Shown here: in pieces, positions 1 through 11,569 of the stretch
How positions within the stretch are numbered: position 1 is the first letter of the stretch
Layout: the number at the start of each line of letters is the position of its first letter
NCBI RefSeq assembly: GCF_000146165.2
Contig: NC_004347.2
Location: 4,077,029-4,141,028, forward strand
Direction: 5' to 3'
Source of the DNA: Shewanella oneidensis MR-1
Lineage (GTDB): Bacteria > Pseudomonadota > Gammaproteobacteria > Enterobacterales > Shewanellaceae
Length of the DNA: 64,000 nucleotides
Notes under the pieces: model-generated
What the model saw: only the letters and a program-made list of their open reading frames with translations
What the model was told of the DNA's origin: nothing
The model's database searches: none
Translations under genes and position numbers: made by a program

Positions 1-266
1 CAGCAAGCATACCGACACTATCACGACCTTCAATTTACTCTATACCTTTAGATAACCGTCAGCATCACTAAGACTGCGTTTAGCAAATGATAAGGGTGAC
101 ATAGAGCCATGATGTTGCTCTGAGGTTTTTGATTAAGTGACTCAGGCACAAAAATGAAAAATTAATCGACATTTACCAACAATTTGCAACACAGTTTAGA
201 CATCAACTGCTGATATAATATGAACATTTTTATGTACGTGAATGTGTTGGTATTCTGGAGTTGTAG
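1..266. other. upstream intergenic segment
   Basis: I see no convincing coding sequence or RNA gene here. The stretch is AT-rich towards its right end and presumably carries the promoter of the downstream transporter gene; a GGAG ribosome-binding sequence lies just before that start. Confidence 0.4.
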
Positions 267-1691
267 ATGGCTAATCAGCTGCGCACTTTTGCCTCTTTAT
301 ATAGTACGACCCTTTTGACTGTGCTCGCGGGTGGCTTACTGACCACCTACTTAGGTCTGCGTCTCTCTGTGATACATGTTCCACAGCTATGGATTGGCGG
401 CATGATGTCAGCGTACTATGTCGGCCTTGTTGCAGGTTCTAAGATAGGCCATCGACTAATAGCACAAGTGGGCCATATCCGCGCCTTTGTCGCCAGTGCG
501 GGGATTGTCGCCGCCTGCGCGCTTGGCCACGCACTCGTGGATCAATTAGCGGTTTGGCTCCTATTAAGACTGATTGTCGGCATGGGCATGATGTGTCAAT
601 ACATGGTGCTCGAAAGTTGGCTCAATGAGCAGGCAGAAAGTAGCCAACGCGGTACAGTGTTTGCCAGCTACATGATCGTCTCGTACTTCGGCTTGATATT
701 AGGCCAAGGTGCCATCAGCCTGTATCCCGAATTAGGTCTAGAGCCACTATTGCTGATAGCCATTTGCTTCGCCCTATGCATAGTTCCGATTTCTTTAACG
801 CGGCGAATTCACCCCGCGCCACTGGTGCCTGCACCCTTAAAAATCGCTCACTATTGGCAAAAGGCTCCGCAAGCACTGACCACCATCGCCATCGGCAGCA
901 TGATTGTCGGATCTTTTTACGGTCTCGCACCCGCCTATGCGAGCAATCTTGGTCTGCCTCCAGAAAAAGTCGCCACCTACATGACCGCGACAATTTTAGC
1001 CGGTCTACTTGCCCAATGGCCAATGGGAAAATTATCCGACATTATGTCCCGTAGCCGACTTATCCGTATTAACTGCGTGCTGCTTGGGATCTTAGCCTTA
1101 GGCATCGCCCTCACTCCATATCATCCAACAGTCTCACTGGTGATGACGTTTCTATTCGGTATCCTAGGCTTTACCTTTTACCCCTTAGCAACCGCACTGG
1201 CGAACTCCCGTGTCGAGCAAAGTGAAAGGGTTGGACTGTCGGCAACCATTTTGCTCACCTTTGGCATGGGCGCCAGTATCGGCCCGCTTATCGCCTCGAC
1301 CCTCATGCAATGGTTTGGTAACAGTATGCTCTACGGTTTTATGTCGGCCTGTACTGTAATCCTGTTTTTACGACTACGTTATGTTCACTCGCAGCAAAAG
1401 GCCGAAACGAATGTCACCCAAGACTATATGATGGCAACCGGTGACTTAGTCTCATCACCACTGGCCGCAGCGCTCGATCCGAGGGTAGATGTAGAATCGG
1501 TTCAGGAACACATGACACCGACACCGCAGGAAGATCAAGAAGATTTAGGTGCCGATACCAATGAAGATGCTGAAAATGACAACGAGCACCAACTCACATT
1601 CGAGTTTCAATTTGACCCCGAGCCAGCTTTCATCCCTGAGGTTGAAAACCAAGTCACAGCGCACAATCTTGATGCAGTGAAAACCAGCTAA
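267..1691 (+). CDS. MFS transporter, YcaD-like
   Basis: 474-residue major facilitator superfamily protein predicted in the inner membrane. About 12 hydrophobic segments fill residues 1-370. The N-terminal half resembles E. coli YcaD-type transporters (a long GMMSAYYVG segment after TM1, then an arginine-rich RLIVGMG helix and an ESWLNE motif). The last ~90 residues are hydrophilic and acidic (many D/E/Q), an extension beyond the usual ~380-residue core and probably cytoplasmic. The start is supported by a GGAG sequence about 9 bases upstream. It is transcribed alone and converges on rlmB through a shared terminator. The substrate cannot be told from sequence; YcaD relatives are themselves poorly characterised. 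Confidence 0.85.
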   Translation: MANQLRTFASLYSTTLLTVLAGGLLTTYLGLRLSVIHVPQLWIGGMMSAYYVGLVAGSKIGHRLIAQVGHIRAFVASAGIVAACALGHALVDQLAVWLLLRLIVGMGMMCQYMVLESWLNEQAESSQRGTVFASYMIVSYFGLILGQGAISLYPELGLEPLLLIAICFALCIVPISLTRRIHPAPLVPAPLKIAHYWQKAPQALTTIAIGSMIVGSFYGLAPAYASNLGLPPEKVATYMTATILAGLLAQWPMGKLSDIMSRSRLIRINCVLLGILALGIALTPYHPTVSLVMTFLFGILGFTFYPLATALANSRVEQSERVGLSATILLTFGMGASIGPLIASTLMQWFGNSMLYGFMSACTVILFLRLRYVHSQQKAETNVTQDYMMATGDLVSSPLAAALDPRVDVESVQEHMTPTPQEDQEDLGADTNEDAENDNEHQLTFEFQFDPEPAFIPEVENQVTAHNLDAVKTS

Positions 1692-1720
1692 CAAATTGAG
1701 TGGACAGATTTTTACGCAAT

Positions 1721-1746
1721 AAAAAAGACGGGCTAGCCCGTCTTTT
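1721..1746. terminator. bidirectional terminator between MFS gene and rlmB
   Basis: A-tract, stem GACGGGC/GCCCGTC and T-tract form a symmetrical intrinsic terminator between two converging genes. Confidence 0.85.
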
Positions 1747-1762
1747 CTGCAAATGATCTTGA

Positions 1763-2503
1763 TTAACTACGGCGCTGACGCACGGCTTCGAACAAACAAA
1801 TGCCCGTCGCCACTGACACGTTTAAACTAGAAACACTACCCGACATCGGAATAGAGACTAAAGTATCACAACACTCACGGCTGAGGCGGCGTAAGCCTTT
1901 GCCTTCGGCGCCCATCGCAATAGCTAATGGCCCTTTAAGATCGGCTTGATACAATTCACAATCCGCCTCACCCGCCGTACCGACAATCCACACACCCTTT
2001 TCCTGTAGATGACGCATAGTACGGGCTAGGTTAGTCACTTGGAATAACGGCACGGTTTCAGCAGCGCCACAAGCAACCTTACTGACCACTGCCGTTAAGC
2101 CAACGGAGTTATCCTTTGGCACAATAATACCCTGCACGCCCGCCGCATCGGCGTTACGTAAGCAAGCACCTAGATTGTGCGGGTCAGTCACGCCATCTAA
2201 AATCAATAAAAACGGTAAATCAGTCTTAGCTAACAGCTCATCTAAGTCATGCTCAGCCAAGATTTTTGCCGCTTTCACACGGGCAACAATGCCTTGGTGC
2301 TGAGTACTTTCGGCTTTCTCGTCCAACACTTTGCGTGAAGTCACTTGAATACTCGTGCCAAAGGCTTTCGCTTGGCGGATCAGCGGAGTTAAACGCTCAT
2401 CCTCACGGCCCTGCAACAACCAAAGTTCGATAATGCGCTCAGGGCTATGCTTTAACAGGGCTTCAACTGCGTGGATCCCAAAAATAATATCTTGTTTTTT
2501 CAT
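1763..2503 (-). CDS. rlmB: 23S rRNA (guanosine-2251-2'-O)-methyltransferase RlmB
   Basis: 246-residue SpoU/TrmH-family enzyme that methylates the 2'-OH of G2251 in the 23S rRNA P-loop using S-adenosylmethionine. The N-terminal L30e-like domain begins [10 protein letters not shown]. The C-terminal knotted SPOUT domain shows all three family motifs: [18 protein letters not shown] (about residues 104-121), [17 protein letters not shown] (about 197-213) and [17 protein letters not shown] (about 218-234). The length is normal. Its ATG abuts the stop codon of rnr (rnr ends at 2504), so the two are almost certainly one transcript, as in many gammaproteobacteria. Confidence 0.97.
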   Translation of the reverse strand: MKKQDIIFGIHAVEALLKHSPERIIELWLLQGREDERLTPLIRQAKAFGTSIQVTSRKVLDEKAESTQHQGIVARVKAAKILAEHDLDELLAKTDLPFLLILDGVTDPHNLGACLRNADAAGVQGIIVPKDNSVGLTAVVSKVACGAAETVPLFQVTNLARTMRHLQEKGVWIVGTAGEADCELYQADLKGPLAIAMGAEGKGLRRLSRECCDTLVSIPMSGSVSSLNVSVATGICLFEAVRQRRS

Positions 2504-4930
2504 TTACTTCTTTCTCGTGCTCCGCTTCGCGGCCTTTGGCTTTTTCGCCGTATCTTTTACGCTTTTCTTAGGCTTAGTGCCCGCTTTTGACTTGGACTTG
2601 CTCGCCGCTTTTCCTGAACCCGCTTTAGACTTAGCCCCAGACGATTTAGCCGTTTTGGCCATTTTCGCACCTTCGCGATTAACACGCTCACGGGCCGTCA
2701 TAGGTTTATCACGACTCGGCGCAGCCTTGCGGCGTCCACCTTTGCCACTATCGCCGAGCATCATTAAGTCTATCTGTCTATCATCCAAGTTTACCGCGGC
2801 CACTTTAACCGTGACGGGGTCGCCCACCTGATAGACTTGTCCGGTATGCTCGCCAATCAAACGCTGACGCATAGGATCAAATTGATAATAATCGCTGCCA
2901 AGGCTAGAAATATGCACTAAGCCATCGATAAATAAGTCATTTAAGCGAACGAATAAACCAAAGTTAGTGACAGAGGCAATCACGGCCTCAAAGGTGTCAC
3001 CCACATGGTCCTGCATAAATTCACATTTCAGCCAGTCACTTACATCACGGGTAGCCTCGTCGGCGCGGCGCTCAGTAGTAGAACATTCTTCGCCTAATTG
3101 GTCTAACTCATCGAGTTGATAGTGGTAGCCACCATCTGGAGTCCATTTTTCATTGGCTTCGCCCTTTTCCTTCGCCAACAAATAGCGGATAACACGGTGA
3201 AGCACCAAATCCGGATAACGGCGAATTGGCGAGGTAAAATGTGCGTATTCTTCCAGTGCTAAACCAAAATGGCCTTCATTATCAGGCGTGTAGATAGCTT
3301 GGCGCATTGATCGCAGCAACATCACTTGAATGAGTTCAGCATCGGGGCGATCGGCAATCTGCAACATCACATTTTGGTAATCCGCCGGCGTCGGCTCAAG
3401 TCCACCGCCCATGCTTAAGCCGCGCTCGGCCAAAAACTCTTTAAAGTTAGCCAGTTTTTGCTCTGAGGGCGACTCATGCACTCGATAAAGGATTTCACCC
3501 TTATGCTTTTTCACAAACTTAGCAGCCGATACGTTGGCCAAAATCATACATTCTTCAATGATTTTATGAGCTTGATTTCGAGCTCTTGGCACAATCTTAT
3601 CGATCTTGCGCTGGTCGTTAAAAATAAACTGCGTTTCTATCGTCTCAAATGCTATCGCACCGCGCTCGGCGCGCTGTTCATCAAGCGCTAAATAAAGCGA
3701 CTGTAAGCATTGAAGATGCACAAAGAGTGCTTCATGTTCAGGCGCAATCGGCCCGCCTTCGAGCATGGCTGCAACTTGGGTGTAAGTAAAACGCGCGTGT
3801 GAATGCATCACCGCCGGATAAAATTTATAACCCGACAGCTTACCACGGGCTGAAATCGTCATTTCAGCAACCATACAGAGGCGGTCTACATGGGGATTGA
3901 GTGAACACAAGCCGTTAGAGATCTTCTCCGGCAGCATTGGGATCACTTGCGACGGGAAGTACACCGAGTTACCACGGGCGCGTGCTTCGGTATCTAAGGC
4001 TGAATCGGTGCGTACATAGTAACTAACATCCGCAATCGCCACCCACAGACGCCAGCCACCACTAGGCTTGACTTCGGCATATACCGCATCGTCAAAGTCG
4101 CGGGCATCTTCACCATCAATCGTCACTAAAGGCAGACTGCGCAGATCGACACGACCGACTTTATCAGACTCAGTCACTTCATCGGGAATACGGCGCAGTT
4201 TCTTTTCAATTGCAGCCGACCACGTATGGGGAAGATCGTAATTACGCAGGGCAATTTCGATTTCCATTCCAGGCGCCATTTGTTTGCCGAGCACTTCGGT
4301 CACTTTACCTGCGGCTTTAACGAATCGACCGGGACGGCGGGTTAATTCCACCACCACCACATCGCCTTGACGGGCGCCATTGCGATCTTCGCTTGCAATT
4401 AAGATTTCTTGGGTAATGCGTTTATCATCGGCAATCACAAATGCCATGCCGCTATCGACATGGAATCGGCCAACAATCGCAGCACTTCGAGGCTGAATAA
4501 GTCGCACGATACGGGCTTCACGACGACCTTTACGGTCCATTCCGACCTTCTGCGCCAATACTTTATCGCCGTGGAAATACATCAACATATCACGGTTGGA
4601 GATAAATAAATCGTCGCCACCTTCGTCAGGTTTAAAGAAGCCATAGCCTTCTTTATGACCCAGCACTGTGCCAGAAATCAGATCCATTTTTTCAGGTAAG
4701 CCGTAGCTTTGACCGCGGGTAAACACCAATTCACCATCGCGCTCCATCGCCCGTAAACGACGACGCAGAGCTTCTAACTGCTCTTCATCATGGATCTGTA
4801 ATGCAGCAGCAATGCTGTCACGGGTAATAGGTGATTTTTGAGAACGTAAGTACTCGATAATATACTCACGACTTGGGATAGGGTTTTCGTACTTATCCTG
4901 TTCACGCTCAAAATGAGGGTCTTTTATCAT
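2504..4930 (-). CDS. rnr: ribonuclease R
   Basis: 808-residue 3'-5' exoribonuclease of the RNB (RNase II) family that degrades structured RNA, including rRNA and mRNA fragments. Domain order: N-terminal winged-helix region (to ~85), cold-shock domains (~85-240), the RNB catalytic domain with the metal-binding [13 protein letters not shown] segment (~272-284), an S1 domain (~645-728), and a very basic Lys/Ser/Ala-rich tail of ~75 residues typical of RNase R. The start matches the [22 protein letters not shown] opening of known RNase R proteins. It is co-transcribed with rlmB downstream. Confidence 0.97.
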   Translation of the reverse strand: MIKDPHFEREQDKYENPIPSREYIIEYLRSQKSPITRDSIAAALQIHDEEQLEALRRRLRAMERDGELVFTRGQSYGLPEKMDLISGTVLGHKEGYGFFKPDEGGDDLFISNRDMLMYFHGDKVLAQKVGMDRKGRREARIVRLIQPRSAAIVGRFHVDSGMAFVIADDKRITQEILIASEDRNGARQGDVVVVELTRRPGRFVKAAGKVTEVLGKQMAPGMEIEIALRNYDLPHTWSAAIEKKLRRIPDEVTESDKVGRVDLRSLPLVTIDGEDARDFDDAVYAEVKPSGGWRLWVAIADVSYYVRTDSALDTEARARGNSVYFPSQVIPMLPEKISNGLCSLNPHVDRLCMVAEMTISARGKLSGYKFYPAVMHSHARFTYTQVAAMLEGGPIAPEHEALFVHLQCLQSLYLALDEQRAERGAIAFETIETQFIFNDQRKIDKIVPRARNQAHKIIEECMILANVSAAKFVKKHKGEILYRVHESPSEQKLANFKEFLAERGLSMGGGLEPTPADYQNVMLQIADRPDAELIQVMLLRSMRQAIYTPDNEGHFGLALEEYAHFTSPIRRYPDLVLHRVIRYLLAKEKGEANEKWTPDGGYHYQLDELDQLGEECSTTERRADEATRDVSDWLKCEFMQDHVGDTFEAVIASVTNFGLFVRLNDLFIDGLVHISSLGSDYYQFDPMRQRLIGEHTGQVYQVGDPVTVKVAAVNLDDRQIDLMMLGDSGKGGRRKAAPSRDKPMTARERVNREGAKMAKTAKSSGAKSKAGSGKAASKSKSKAGTKPKKSVKDTAKKPKAAKRSTRKK

Positions 4931-4970
4931 TCAATATCCAAAAATTTCTGTCTCAACGATTGGAGACATC

Positions 4971-5591
4971 TCAACGGGTTCGCAAGTGCTCTTGCTGGGC
5001 CCGCGCCACTGCACTGGCGGGCATTTTAGCTGCTAACACCTGCAGTAATGATAAGGCTTTTTTCTTCGTCGCCTCATCGGTAAATACATTGTTATATAAC
5101 CAGTTATAGGCCATTTCGTAATCCCTTGGACTACCATAACCTTCACCGTACAAACGTACAAGCATCATTCGAGCAGCTAAACTACCGCTCGCTGCAGCTG
5201 GCAATAAATAATTGACTGCGCGGTCCTTATTGCGAATAACAAACTTACCCGTTTGATAATACTCGGCAAGTTTTACCATTGCCTCAGGACTCCCCTGCTC
5301 AGCCGCTTCACGCAGTAACGCCATCCCTTTGACAGCATTGGCTTTTACGCAGGTTCCGTGATTGAGCATTTCCCCCCACAAAAACTGATATAGGGGCTGT
5401 TTTAAGACTTCTGCACGCGCTTCAATATCTTGTACTAATTGGCACTCATCCTGTTTGACTTTTGCCAAATATTGTTCACTACGGATCATTTCAAGTAATT
5501 GTTCTTGAGAATAAATATCTACTGCTTGTGTCTCGGCAAAGCACATTGAAGATACTAAGGGCAGCAGCGCAAATAATGCAGTACGTAGCAT
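4971..5591 (-). CDS. secreted Sel1/TPR-like repeat protein
   Basis: About 206 residues with a signal peptide (LRTALFALLPLVSSMCFA, cleavage after CFA). The mature part carries two or three Sel1-like repeats: GMALLREAAEQGSPEAMVKLAEYY, then DRAVNYLLPAAASGSLAARMML and YEMAYNWLYN. These helical repeats usually mediate protein contacts; no enzymatic motif is present. The frame is open 12 codons further upstream (to 5627), but I prefer the internal ATG because it opens a proper signal peptide and follows a GAGAG sequence. It sits between purA and rnr. The partner and role are unknown. Confidence 0.75.
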   Translation of the reverse strand: MLRTALFALLPLVSSMCFAETQAVDIYSQEQLLEMIRSEQYLAKVKQDECQLVQDIEARAEVLKQPLYQFLWGEMLNHGTCVKANAVKGMALLREAAEQGSPEAMVKLAEYYQTGKFVIRNKDRAVNYLLPAAASGSLAARMMLVRLYGEGYGSPRDYEMAYNWLYNNVFTDEATKKKALSLLQVLAAKMPASAVARAQQEHLRTR

Positions 5592-5706
5592 AACGACTCT
5601 CAATGACAATAGGATGAATACTTGCATCGGCAGTATAACCTATTTCTTGAGCTCAAGCCGAATTTCTAACCACGAAAGCAAACAGGAAGGAAAAGCACAG
5701 GAAGAA

Positions 5707-5727
5707 AAGGCCGTGAAACACGGCCTT
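5707..5727 (-). terminator. purA terminator
   Basis: Perfect 9-bp stem AAGGCCGTG/CACGGCCTT with a 3-base loop, followed on the minus strand by a T-rich run, just after the purA stop codon. Confidence 0.75.
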
Positions 5728-5734
5728 CACAATC

Positions 5735-7063
<1,329 letters not shown>

Positions 7064-7096
7064 CTAACAGATTTTAAACCGCAAGTGGTAAGGCAT

Positions 7097-7285
7097 TTAT
7101 GAAAAAATAATCAGCATGACCAAGCCAGCGGTGACCAATGAACCACCGATTCGACGTAAAACTTGATGATTTTGATTGGAAAGTTCGTTCAAGTAACGGC
7201 GCCATTTATTGGGGAATAACAATGGCCCTACACCTTCCAAAATCAGCACCAGTGCCACGGCCAGCATAAATAACTGTAAGGTCAT
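7097..7285 (-). CDS. DUF2065 family membrane protein (YjeT-like)
   Basis: 62-residue inner-membrane protein with two hydrophobic segments (residues ~3-20 and ~42-61) joined by a short basic loop NKWRRYLNEL. It matches the YjeT/DUF2065 family found just upstream of purA in many gammaproteobacteria. I chose the internal ATG (MTLQLFML) because AGAGGGGAAA lies directly before it; the frame is open to 7309. No biochemical function is established for this family. Confidence 0.8.
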   Translation of the reverse strand: MTLQLFMLAVALVLILEGVGPLLFPNKWRRYLNELSNQNHQVLRRIGGSLVTAGLVMLIIFS

Positions 7286-7353
7286 TTTCCCCTCTTTTGA
7301 GTATTTCAACCTAAAACAACACGACTAACACAAGGATAACCAATTTTAGGCAA

Positions 7354-7382
7354 TAAAAAACCCAGCATAAGCTGGGTTTTTT
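7354..7382. terminator. terminator after rpsI
   Basis: A-tract, stem AACCCAGC/GCTGGGTT with short loop, then a T-tract. It lies just downstream of the rpsI stop on the minus strand and is symmetrical. Confidence 0.85.
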
Positions 7383-7398
7383 GATATTCCAAAACGTA

Positions 7399-7791
7399 TT
7401 AACGCTTAGAGAATTGTGGCTTACGACGTGCTTTACGTAGACCCACTTTCTTACGCTCAACTTTACGAGCGTCACGGGTAACGAAACCAGCAGAACGTAA
7501 TGATGGACGCAGAGCTTCATCTAATTGCATCAGCGCACGAGTGATACCGTGACGGATTGCACCTGCTTGGCCAGTGATACCACCGCCTTTAACAGTTACA
7601 TAGATGTCCAGCTTGTCAGTCATTTCAACTAACTCTAATGGTTGACGAACAACCATACGAGCAGTTTCACGACCAAAGTATTGGTCCAAAGGACGTTGAT
7701 TTACAACGATGTTGCCACTACCAGCTTTAGCGAATACGCGTGCTGTAGAGGTTTTGCGACGGCCAGTGCCGTAGTACTGAGTTGCAGCCAT
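7399..7791 (-). CDS. rpsI: 30S ribosomal protein S9
   Basis: 130-residue S9/uS9 whose basic C-terminal tail reaches toward the P-site tRNA. It opens [20 protein letters not shown] and ends [11 protein letters not shown], the invariant S9 tail with terminal KR. It lies 14 bases downstream of rplM, forming the classical L13-S9 operon. Confidence 0.98.
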
Positions 7792-7805
7792 TTGCTTAAT
7801 CCCGT

Positions 7806-8234
7806 TTAGATATCAAGAACTTGAGGTTGTTGTGCAGCGTGGTTATGTTCTGCGCCAGCGTAAACTTTCAGTTTACGGAACATGGCACGGCCCAGTGGAC
7901 CTTTTGGTAACATACCCTTAACTGCTTTCTCGATGATCATTTCTGGCTTATGAGCTTGCAGCTTTTCAAAGCTGATTTGCTTAATGCCACCAGGGAAGCC
8001 TGAGTGCGAGTAGTACGTCTTGCCTTGCGCTTTGTTACCAGTAACAGTAACTTTCTCAGCGTTGATAACGATGATGTAATCACCAGTGTCAACGTGAGGA
8101 GTGTATTCAGGCTTGTGCTTACCGCGTAAACGCAGAGCGATTTCGGTAGCGATACGACCTAAAGTTTTGCCGTCTGCATCAACGACGAACCAGTCACGAG
8201 TTACAGTTTCTGGTGTAGCAGTAAAAGTCTTCAT
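7806..8234 (-). CDS. rplM: 50S ribosomal protein L13
   Basis: 142-residue L13/uL13, an early-assembly 50S protein. It shows [19 protein letters not shown] near the start and [19 protein letters not shown] in the C-terminal half. It is the first gene of the rplM-rpsI operon. The ~190-base leader contains a stem-loop (see 8344-8361), consistent with the autoregulation known for this operon in E. coli, though no regulatory mechanism is shown by the sequence itself. Confidence 0.98.
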
Positions 8235-8343
8235 TATTACAAAAACCCAAAGTTAATTTTCTGTCTCACATGCTGCTTGCAATGGCAAACAACACAAAAT
8301 TGCCTTTCAGTACCCCTTCGAGTACTTAACTCGGCGTACAACT

Positions 8344-8361
8344 TCCACCTAGTTTGGTGGA
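8344..8361 (-). promoter_or_regulatory. stem-loop in the rplM leader
   Basis: Perfect 6-bp stem TCCACC/GGTGGA with a 6-base loop, about 110 bases upstream of the rplM start codon. It could be part of an L13-responsive leader; that role is inference. Confidence 0.4.
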
Positions 8362-8530
8362 GTAACGTGGGCAGGTGGCGGATTATAGACAAACGTGAGT
8401 TAAAAATCACCTGATATTTTGACAAAACTCATAAAAATTCGATCGATGTGGCTCATTACTGTGCTAAGGAATGAGCCACTGAAGATTTGTCGAAAAAAAC
8501 CGCAAAGCACGCCCTGCAGTAGTCTAAGAG

Positions 8531-9643
8531 TTAGGGTAAATGCTCTGATTTTAAGTAATCATGGGATTGCATTTCAATCAAGCGAGAACGACAACGTCTG
8601 AATTCAAAACTCAATAAGCCGTCGGCATAAATGTCTTCTAACGGCACCTGCGCGGACACGATCAATTTAACGTTTCGTTCGTAAAACTCATCCACCATCG
8701 CCAAAAAACGTCTGGCGATATCATCACCGGTTAAAAACGCACCCATTTGCTCAATACCACTGACCAACACGGTATGATAAATCCGCGCTAACTCCATATA
8801 ATCCCGCTGGCTTCGCGGGCCATCGCAGAGGGCTCTGAAATCCGCCAGTAAGACGCCTTGCGCCTGTTGACGTATTGAAATTGCGCGTCCTTCAATTTCG
8901 ATCGCTTCGGTTGAGATTTCAGCCTCTGGTGCTAACTGGCCGAAATAACGCAGCAAGTTAGTATCGGCTTGCTCGTCCAATGGATGATGATAAATCTCTG
9001 CCTGCTCTAACGTCCGTAAACGATAGTCGATCCCCGAGTCCACATTAAGTACTTCACAATGTTGATTAATCAGTGCAATAGCCGGTAAGAAACGGGCCCG
9101 TTGCAACCCATTTTTATATAAGTCATCAGGGATGATATTTGAAGTCGCCACTAAGACCACGCCTTCTTTAAAGAGGGCTTGAAATAAGGTGCCAAGTAAC
9201 ATGGCGTCGGTGATATCTGACACAAAAAACTCATCAAAACAAATGACTCTATATTTAGCCGCCATTTGTTTTGCAATGACTAATAATGGATCTCGCGTAC
9301 CTTTAAGCGCATCTAAGTCTAAATGCAGTTGATGCATAAAACGATGAAAATGCGCCCTTAATTTTTGATTGCCTGGCAAGGTATCAAAAAAGGTGTCCAT
9401 CAGATAGGTTTTGCCGCGGCCAACGCCCCCCCAAAGATAAAGTCCTTTTGTAGGCGCGGGCGCAGATGTTAACCCAAAAGAGGTAAATAATTTACCAAAC
9501 AAAGAGTTAGGCTCTTCGGCTGCGGTTAAATCCTCATAAACCCGTTGCAGCGCCTTAACAGCAATTTCCTGCGCCGGATCATGGGAAAAACCATCTCGAG
9601 TAAGATCTTTTTGGTAATGCTGCCAAGGGCTTAACTGGGGCAC
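8531..9643 (-). CDS. zapE: cell division protein ZapE (AFG1-like ATPase)
   Basis: 370-residue AFG1/ZapE P-loop ATPase. Walker A is LWGGVGRGKTYLMD (about residues 70-83); Walker B with the following motif is ICFDEFFVSDITDAML (about 134-149). E. coli ZapE associates with the divisome and affects Z-ring stability. The length is typical. It is placed divergently from degQ, the same neighbourhood (rpsI/rplM, zapE, degQ, degS) seen widely in gammaproteobacteria. Confidence 0.95.
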   Translation of the reverse strand: MPQLSPWQHYQKDLTRDGFSHDPAQEIAVKALQRVYEDLTAAEEPNSLFGKLFTSFGLTSAPAPTKGLYLWGGVGRGKTYLMDTFFDTLPGNQKLRAHFHRFMHQLHLDLDALKGTRDPLLVIAKQMAAKYRVICFDEFFVSDITDAMLLGTLFQALFKEGVVLVATSNIIPDDLYKNGLQRARFLPAIALINQHCEVLNVDSGIDYRLRTLEQAEIYHHPLDEQADTNLLRYFGQLAPEAEISTEAIEIEGRAISIRQQAQGVLLADFRALCDGPRSQRDYMELARIYHTVLVSGIEQMGAFLTGDDIARRFLAMVDEFYERNVKLIVSAQVPLEDIYADGLLSFEFRRCRSRLIEMQSHDYLKSEHLP

Positions 9644-10091
9644 GTTATAATTCTCTTATATCCTTTATTGAAACTGCGTCGATATTAGCACGGCCTAGAT
9701 GACACAGCATATATTTATACCCAAGCGACCTGAATTCAGCATTTTTAAATCACCTAGTAATAAGTACTGCAACACCACTAAAACCATGTATAAAATGATT
9801 AAAACTGATTTATAAAGGACTATGCTGTTAGCTAATTAAACTGAACGGTTTGGATCATTTAACACTTGAAAAAGTCCTTCAAAGCCCACAAGTTACACTC
9901 AGTTAAATGCTGATAAAATAACAGTTAAGAAATTAACCTTTGTTAATATTAATGAACTTTTTCAATGAGGTGCGTGTCCGAGTGGTTACCTAGGCAAATA
10001 GCCGGTACCGATACAGATTTGATCTGGTGCGGACAAAACTTAAGACGTATTACATCCAGATCCTTGATCCCTTATTTGGAGTTATGAATAG
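9644..10091. other. divergent zapE/degQ intergenic region
   Basis: About 450 bases between divergent genes, AT-rich in the middle. The part nearest degQ includes a possible sigma-E promoter (9954-9981) and a leader with small inverted repeats (CAGAT/ATCTG; GTCCG/CGGAC). No open frame or complete tRNA fold is found. Confidence 0.5.
9954..9981 (+). promoter_or_regulatory. possible sigma-E-type promoter of degQ
   Basis: GAACTT, a 17-base spacer, then TCCGA resembles the sigma-E pattern GGAACTT...TCTGA, about 110 bases before degQ. DegP/DegQ-type proteases are commonly sigma-E targets. The match at -10 is imperfect. Confidence 0.4.
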
Positions 10092-11444
10092 ATGAAAACG
10101 AAATTATCTGTACTTTCAGCCGCAATGTTAGCCGCAACCCTGACAATGATGCCAGCTGTCTCACAGGCCGCTATTCCGCAATCTGTTGAGGGACAATCCA
10201 TACCCAGTCTTGCGCCCATGTTAGAGCGTACGACTCCCGCCGTGGTTTCTGTGGCGGTTTCTGGAACCCATGTTTCTAAACAACGCGTGCCCGATGTGTT
10301 CCGTTATTTCTTTGGCCCTAATGCGCCACAAGAACAAGTGCAAGAGCGTCCATTTAGAGGCTTAGGCTCCGGCGTTATTATCGATGCCGACAAAGGCTAT
10401 ATTGTCACCAATAACCACGTGATCGACGGTGCCGATGATATCCAAGTGGGTTTACACGATGGCCGTGAAGTCAAAGCCAAATTGATTGGTACTGACTCCG
10501 AATCCGACATTGCGTTATTGCAAATCGAGGCTAAAAATCTGGTCGCGATTAAAACCTCTGATTCTGATGAACTGCGCGTCGGTGACTTTGCCGTCGCTAT
10601 CGGTAACCCCTTCGGTCTAGGACAAACCGTAACATCAGGGATTGTCAGTGCCCTAGGCCGTAGCGGTTTAGGCATTGAAATGCTTGAAAACTTTATCCAA
10701 ACCGACGCAGCCATCAACAGTGGTAACTCGGGCGGCGCTCTAGTTAACCTTAAAGGCGAACTGATCGGTATTAACACGGCTATCGTCGCGCCTAACGGCG
10801 GTAACGTAGGTATCGGTTTTGCGATTCCAGCAAACATGGTGAAAAACCTCATCGCACAGATTGCTGAGCATGGTGAAGTTCGCCGCGGCGTATTGGGGAT
10901 TGCTGGCCGTGATTTAGATAGCCAACTTGCCCAAGGCTTTGGCTTAGACACTCAACACGGTGGCTTTGTGAATGAAGTTAGCGCGGGCAGTGCCGCCGAA
11001 AAAGCTGGTATTAAGGCGGGCGATATTATCGTTAGCGTCGATGGCCGTGCGATCAAGTCGTTCCAAGAGCTGCGTGCTAAAGTCGCGACGATGGGCGCTG
11101 GCGCTAAAGTCGAACTGGGCCTTATCCGTGATGGCGATAAGAAAACTGTCAACGTCACCTTAGGTGAAGCAAACCAAACGACAGAAAAAGCAGCTGGTGC
11201 AGTGCATCCTATGCTACAAGGTGCCTCATTAGAAAATGCCTCTAAAGGGGTCGAAATTACCGATGTTGCACAAGGATCTCCAGCGGCAATGAGCGGTCTG
11301 CAAAAAGGCGATTTGATTGTCGGTATCAACCGTACTGCGGTTAAAGATCTTAAATCGCTCAAAGAGCTGCTCAAAGATCAAGAAGGTGCTGTCGCCCTGA
11401 AGATTGTCCGTGGTAAGAGCATGCTTTACTTAGTGCTTCGTTAA
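10092..11444 (+). CDS. degQ: periplasmic serine endoprotease DegQ
   Basis: 450-residue HtrA-family protease/chaperone for misfolded periplasmic proteins. A signal peptide covers residues 1-26 (cleavage after SQA). The trypsin-like domain carries the triad His (TNNHVIDGA), Asp (ESDIALL) and Ser (NSGNSGGAL). Two PDZ domains follow (about residues 260-350 and 375-450). The start is ATG with GGAGTT upstream. It is followed by its own terminator and then degS; the tandem degQ-degS arrangement is the usual one in gammaproteobacteria. Confidence 0.96.
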   Translation: MKTKLSVLSAAMLAATLTMMPAVSQAAIPQSVEGQSIPSLAPMLERTTPAVVSVAVSGTHVSKQRVPDVFRYFFGPNAPQEQVQERPFRGLGSGVIIDADKGYIVTNNHVIDGADDIQVGLHDGREVKAKLIGTDSESDIALLQIEAKNLVAIKTSDSDELRVGDFAVAIGNPFGLGQTVTSGIVSALGRSGLGIEMLENFIQTDAAINSGNSGGALVNLKGELIGINTAIVAPNGGNVGIGFAIPANMVKNLIAQIAEHGEVRRGVLGIAGRDLDSQLAQGFGLDTQHGGFVNEVSAGSAAEKAGIKAGDIIVSVDGRAIKSFQELRAKVATMGAGAKVELGLIRDGDKKTVNVTLGEANQTTEKAAGAVHPMLQGASLENASKGVEITDVAQGSPAAMSGLQKGDLIVGINRTAVKDLKSLKELLKDQEGAVALKIVRGKSMLYLVLR

Positions 11445-11489
11445 TCAATTGGCGAATCTGATCTTGCTCCAATTATCAGACGCTAATCA

Positions 11490-11517
11490 GCATAGGGAAC
11501 ACGCGTTCCCTATGCTT
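11490..11517 (+). terminator. degQ terminator
   Basis: Perfect 11-bp stem GCATAGGGAAC/GTTCCCTATGC with an ACGC loop followed by a short T run, between degQ and degS. Confidence 0.65.
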
Positions 11518-11569
11518 TAACTTGTTAAACATGTTAATCTAACTCACCTTTTTCAATATTTAGCCTGCC

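Noticed and set aside
2355..2831. 158-codon plus-strand open frame opposite rlmB/rnr
   Set aside because: It is a shadow of the basic, low-complexity tail of rnr; it has no recognisable domain and lies wholly antisense to two certain genes.
7311..7520. 69-codon open frame overlapping the rpsI 3' end
   Set aside because: It overlaps a terminator and rpsI in another frame and has no family similarity.
9970..10045. tRNA-like text (GTGTCCGAGTGGTTA...) upstream of degQ
   Set aside because: It resembles the D-arm of a tRNA-Ser/Leu, but no acceptor stem, anticodon arm or T-arm with GTTCRA follows.
10397..11374. long minus-strand open frames opposite degQ
   Set aside because: They are antisense shadows of a well-conserved protease gene with Ser/Pro-rich, non-family translations.
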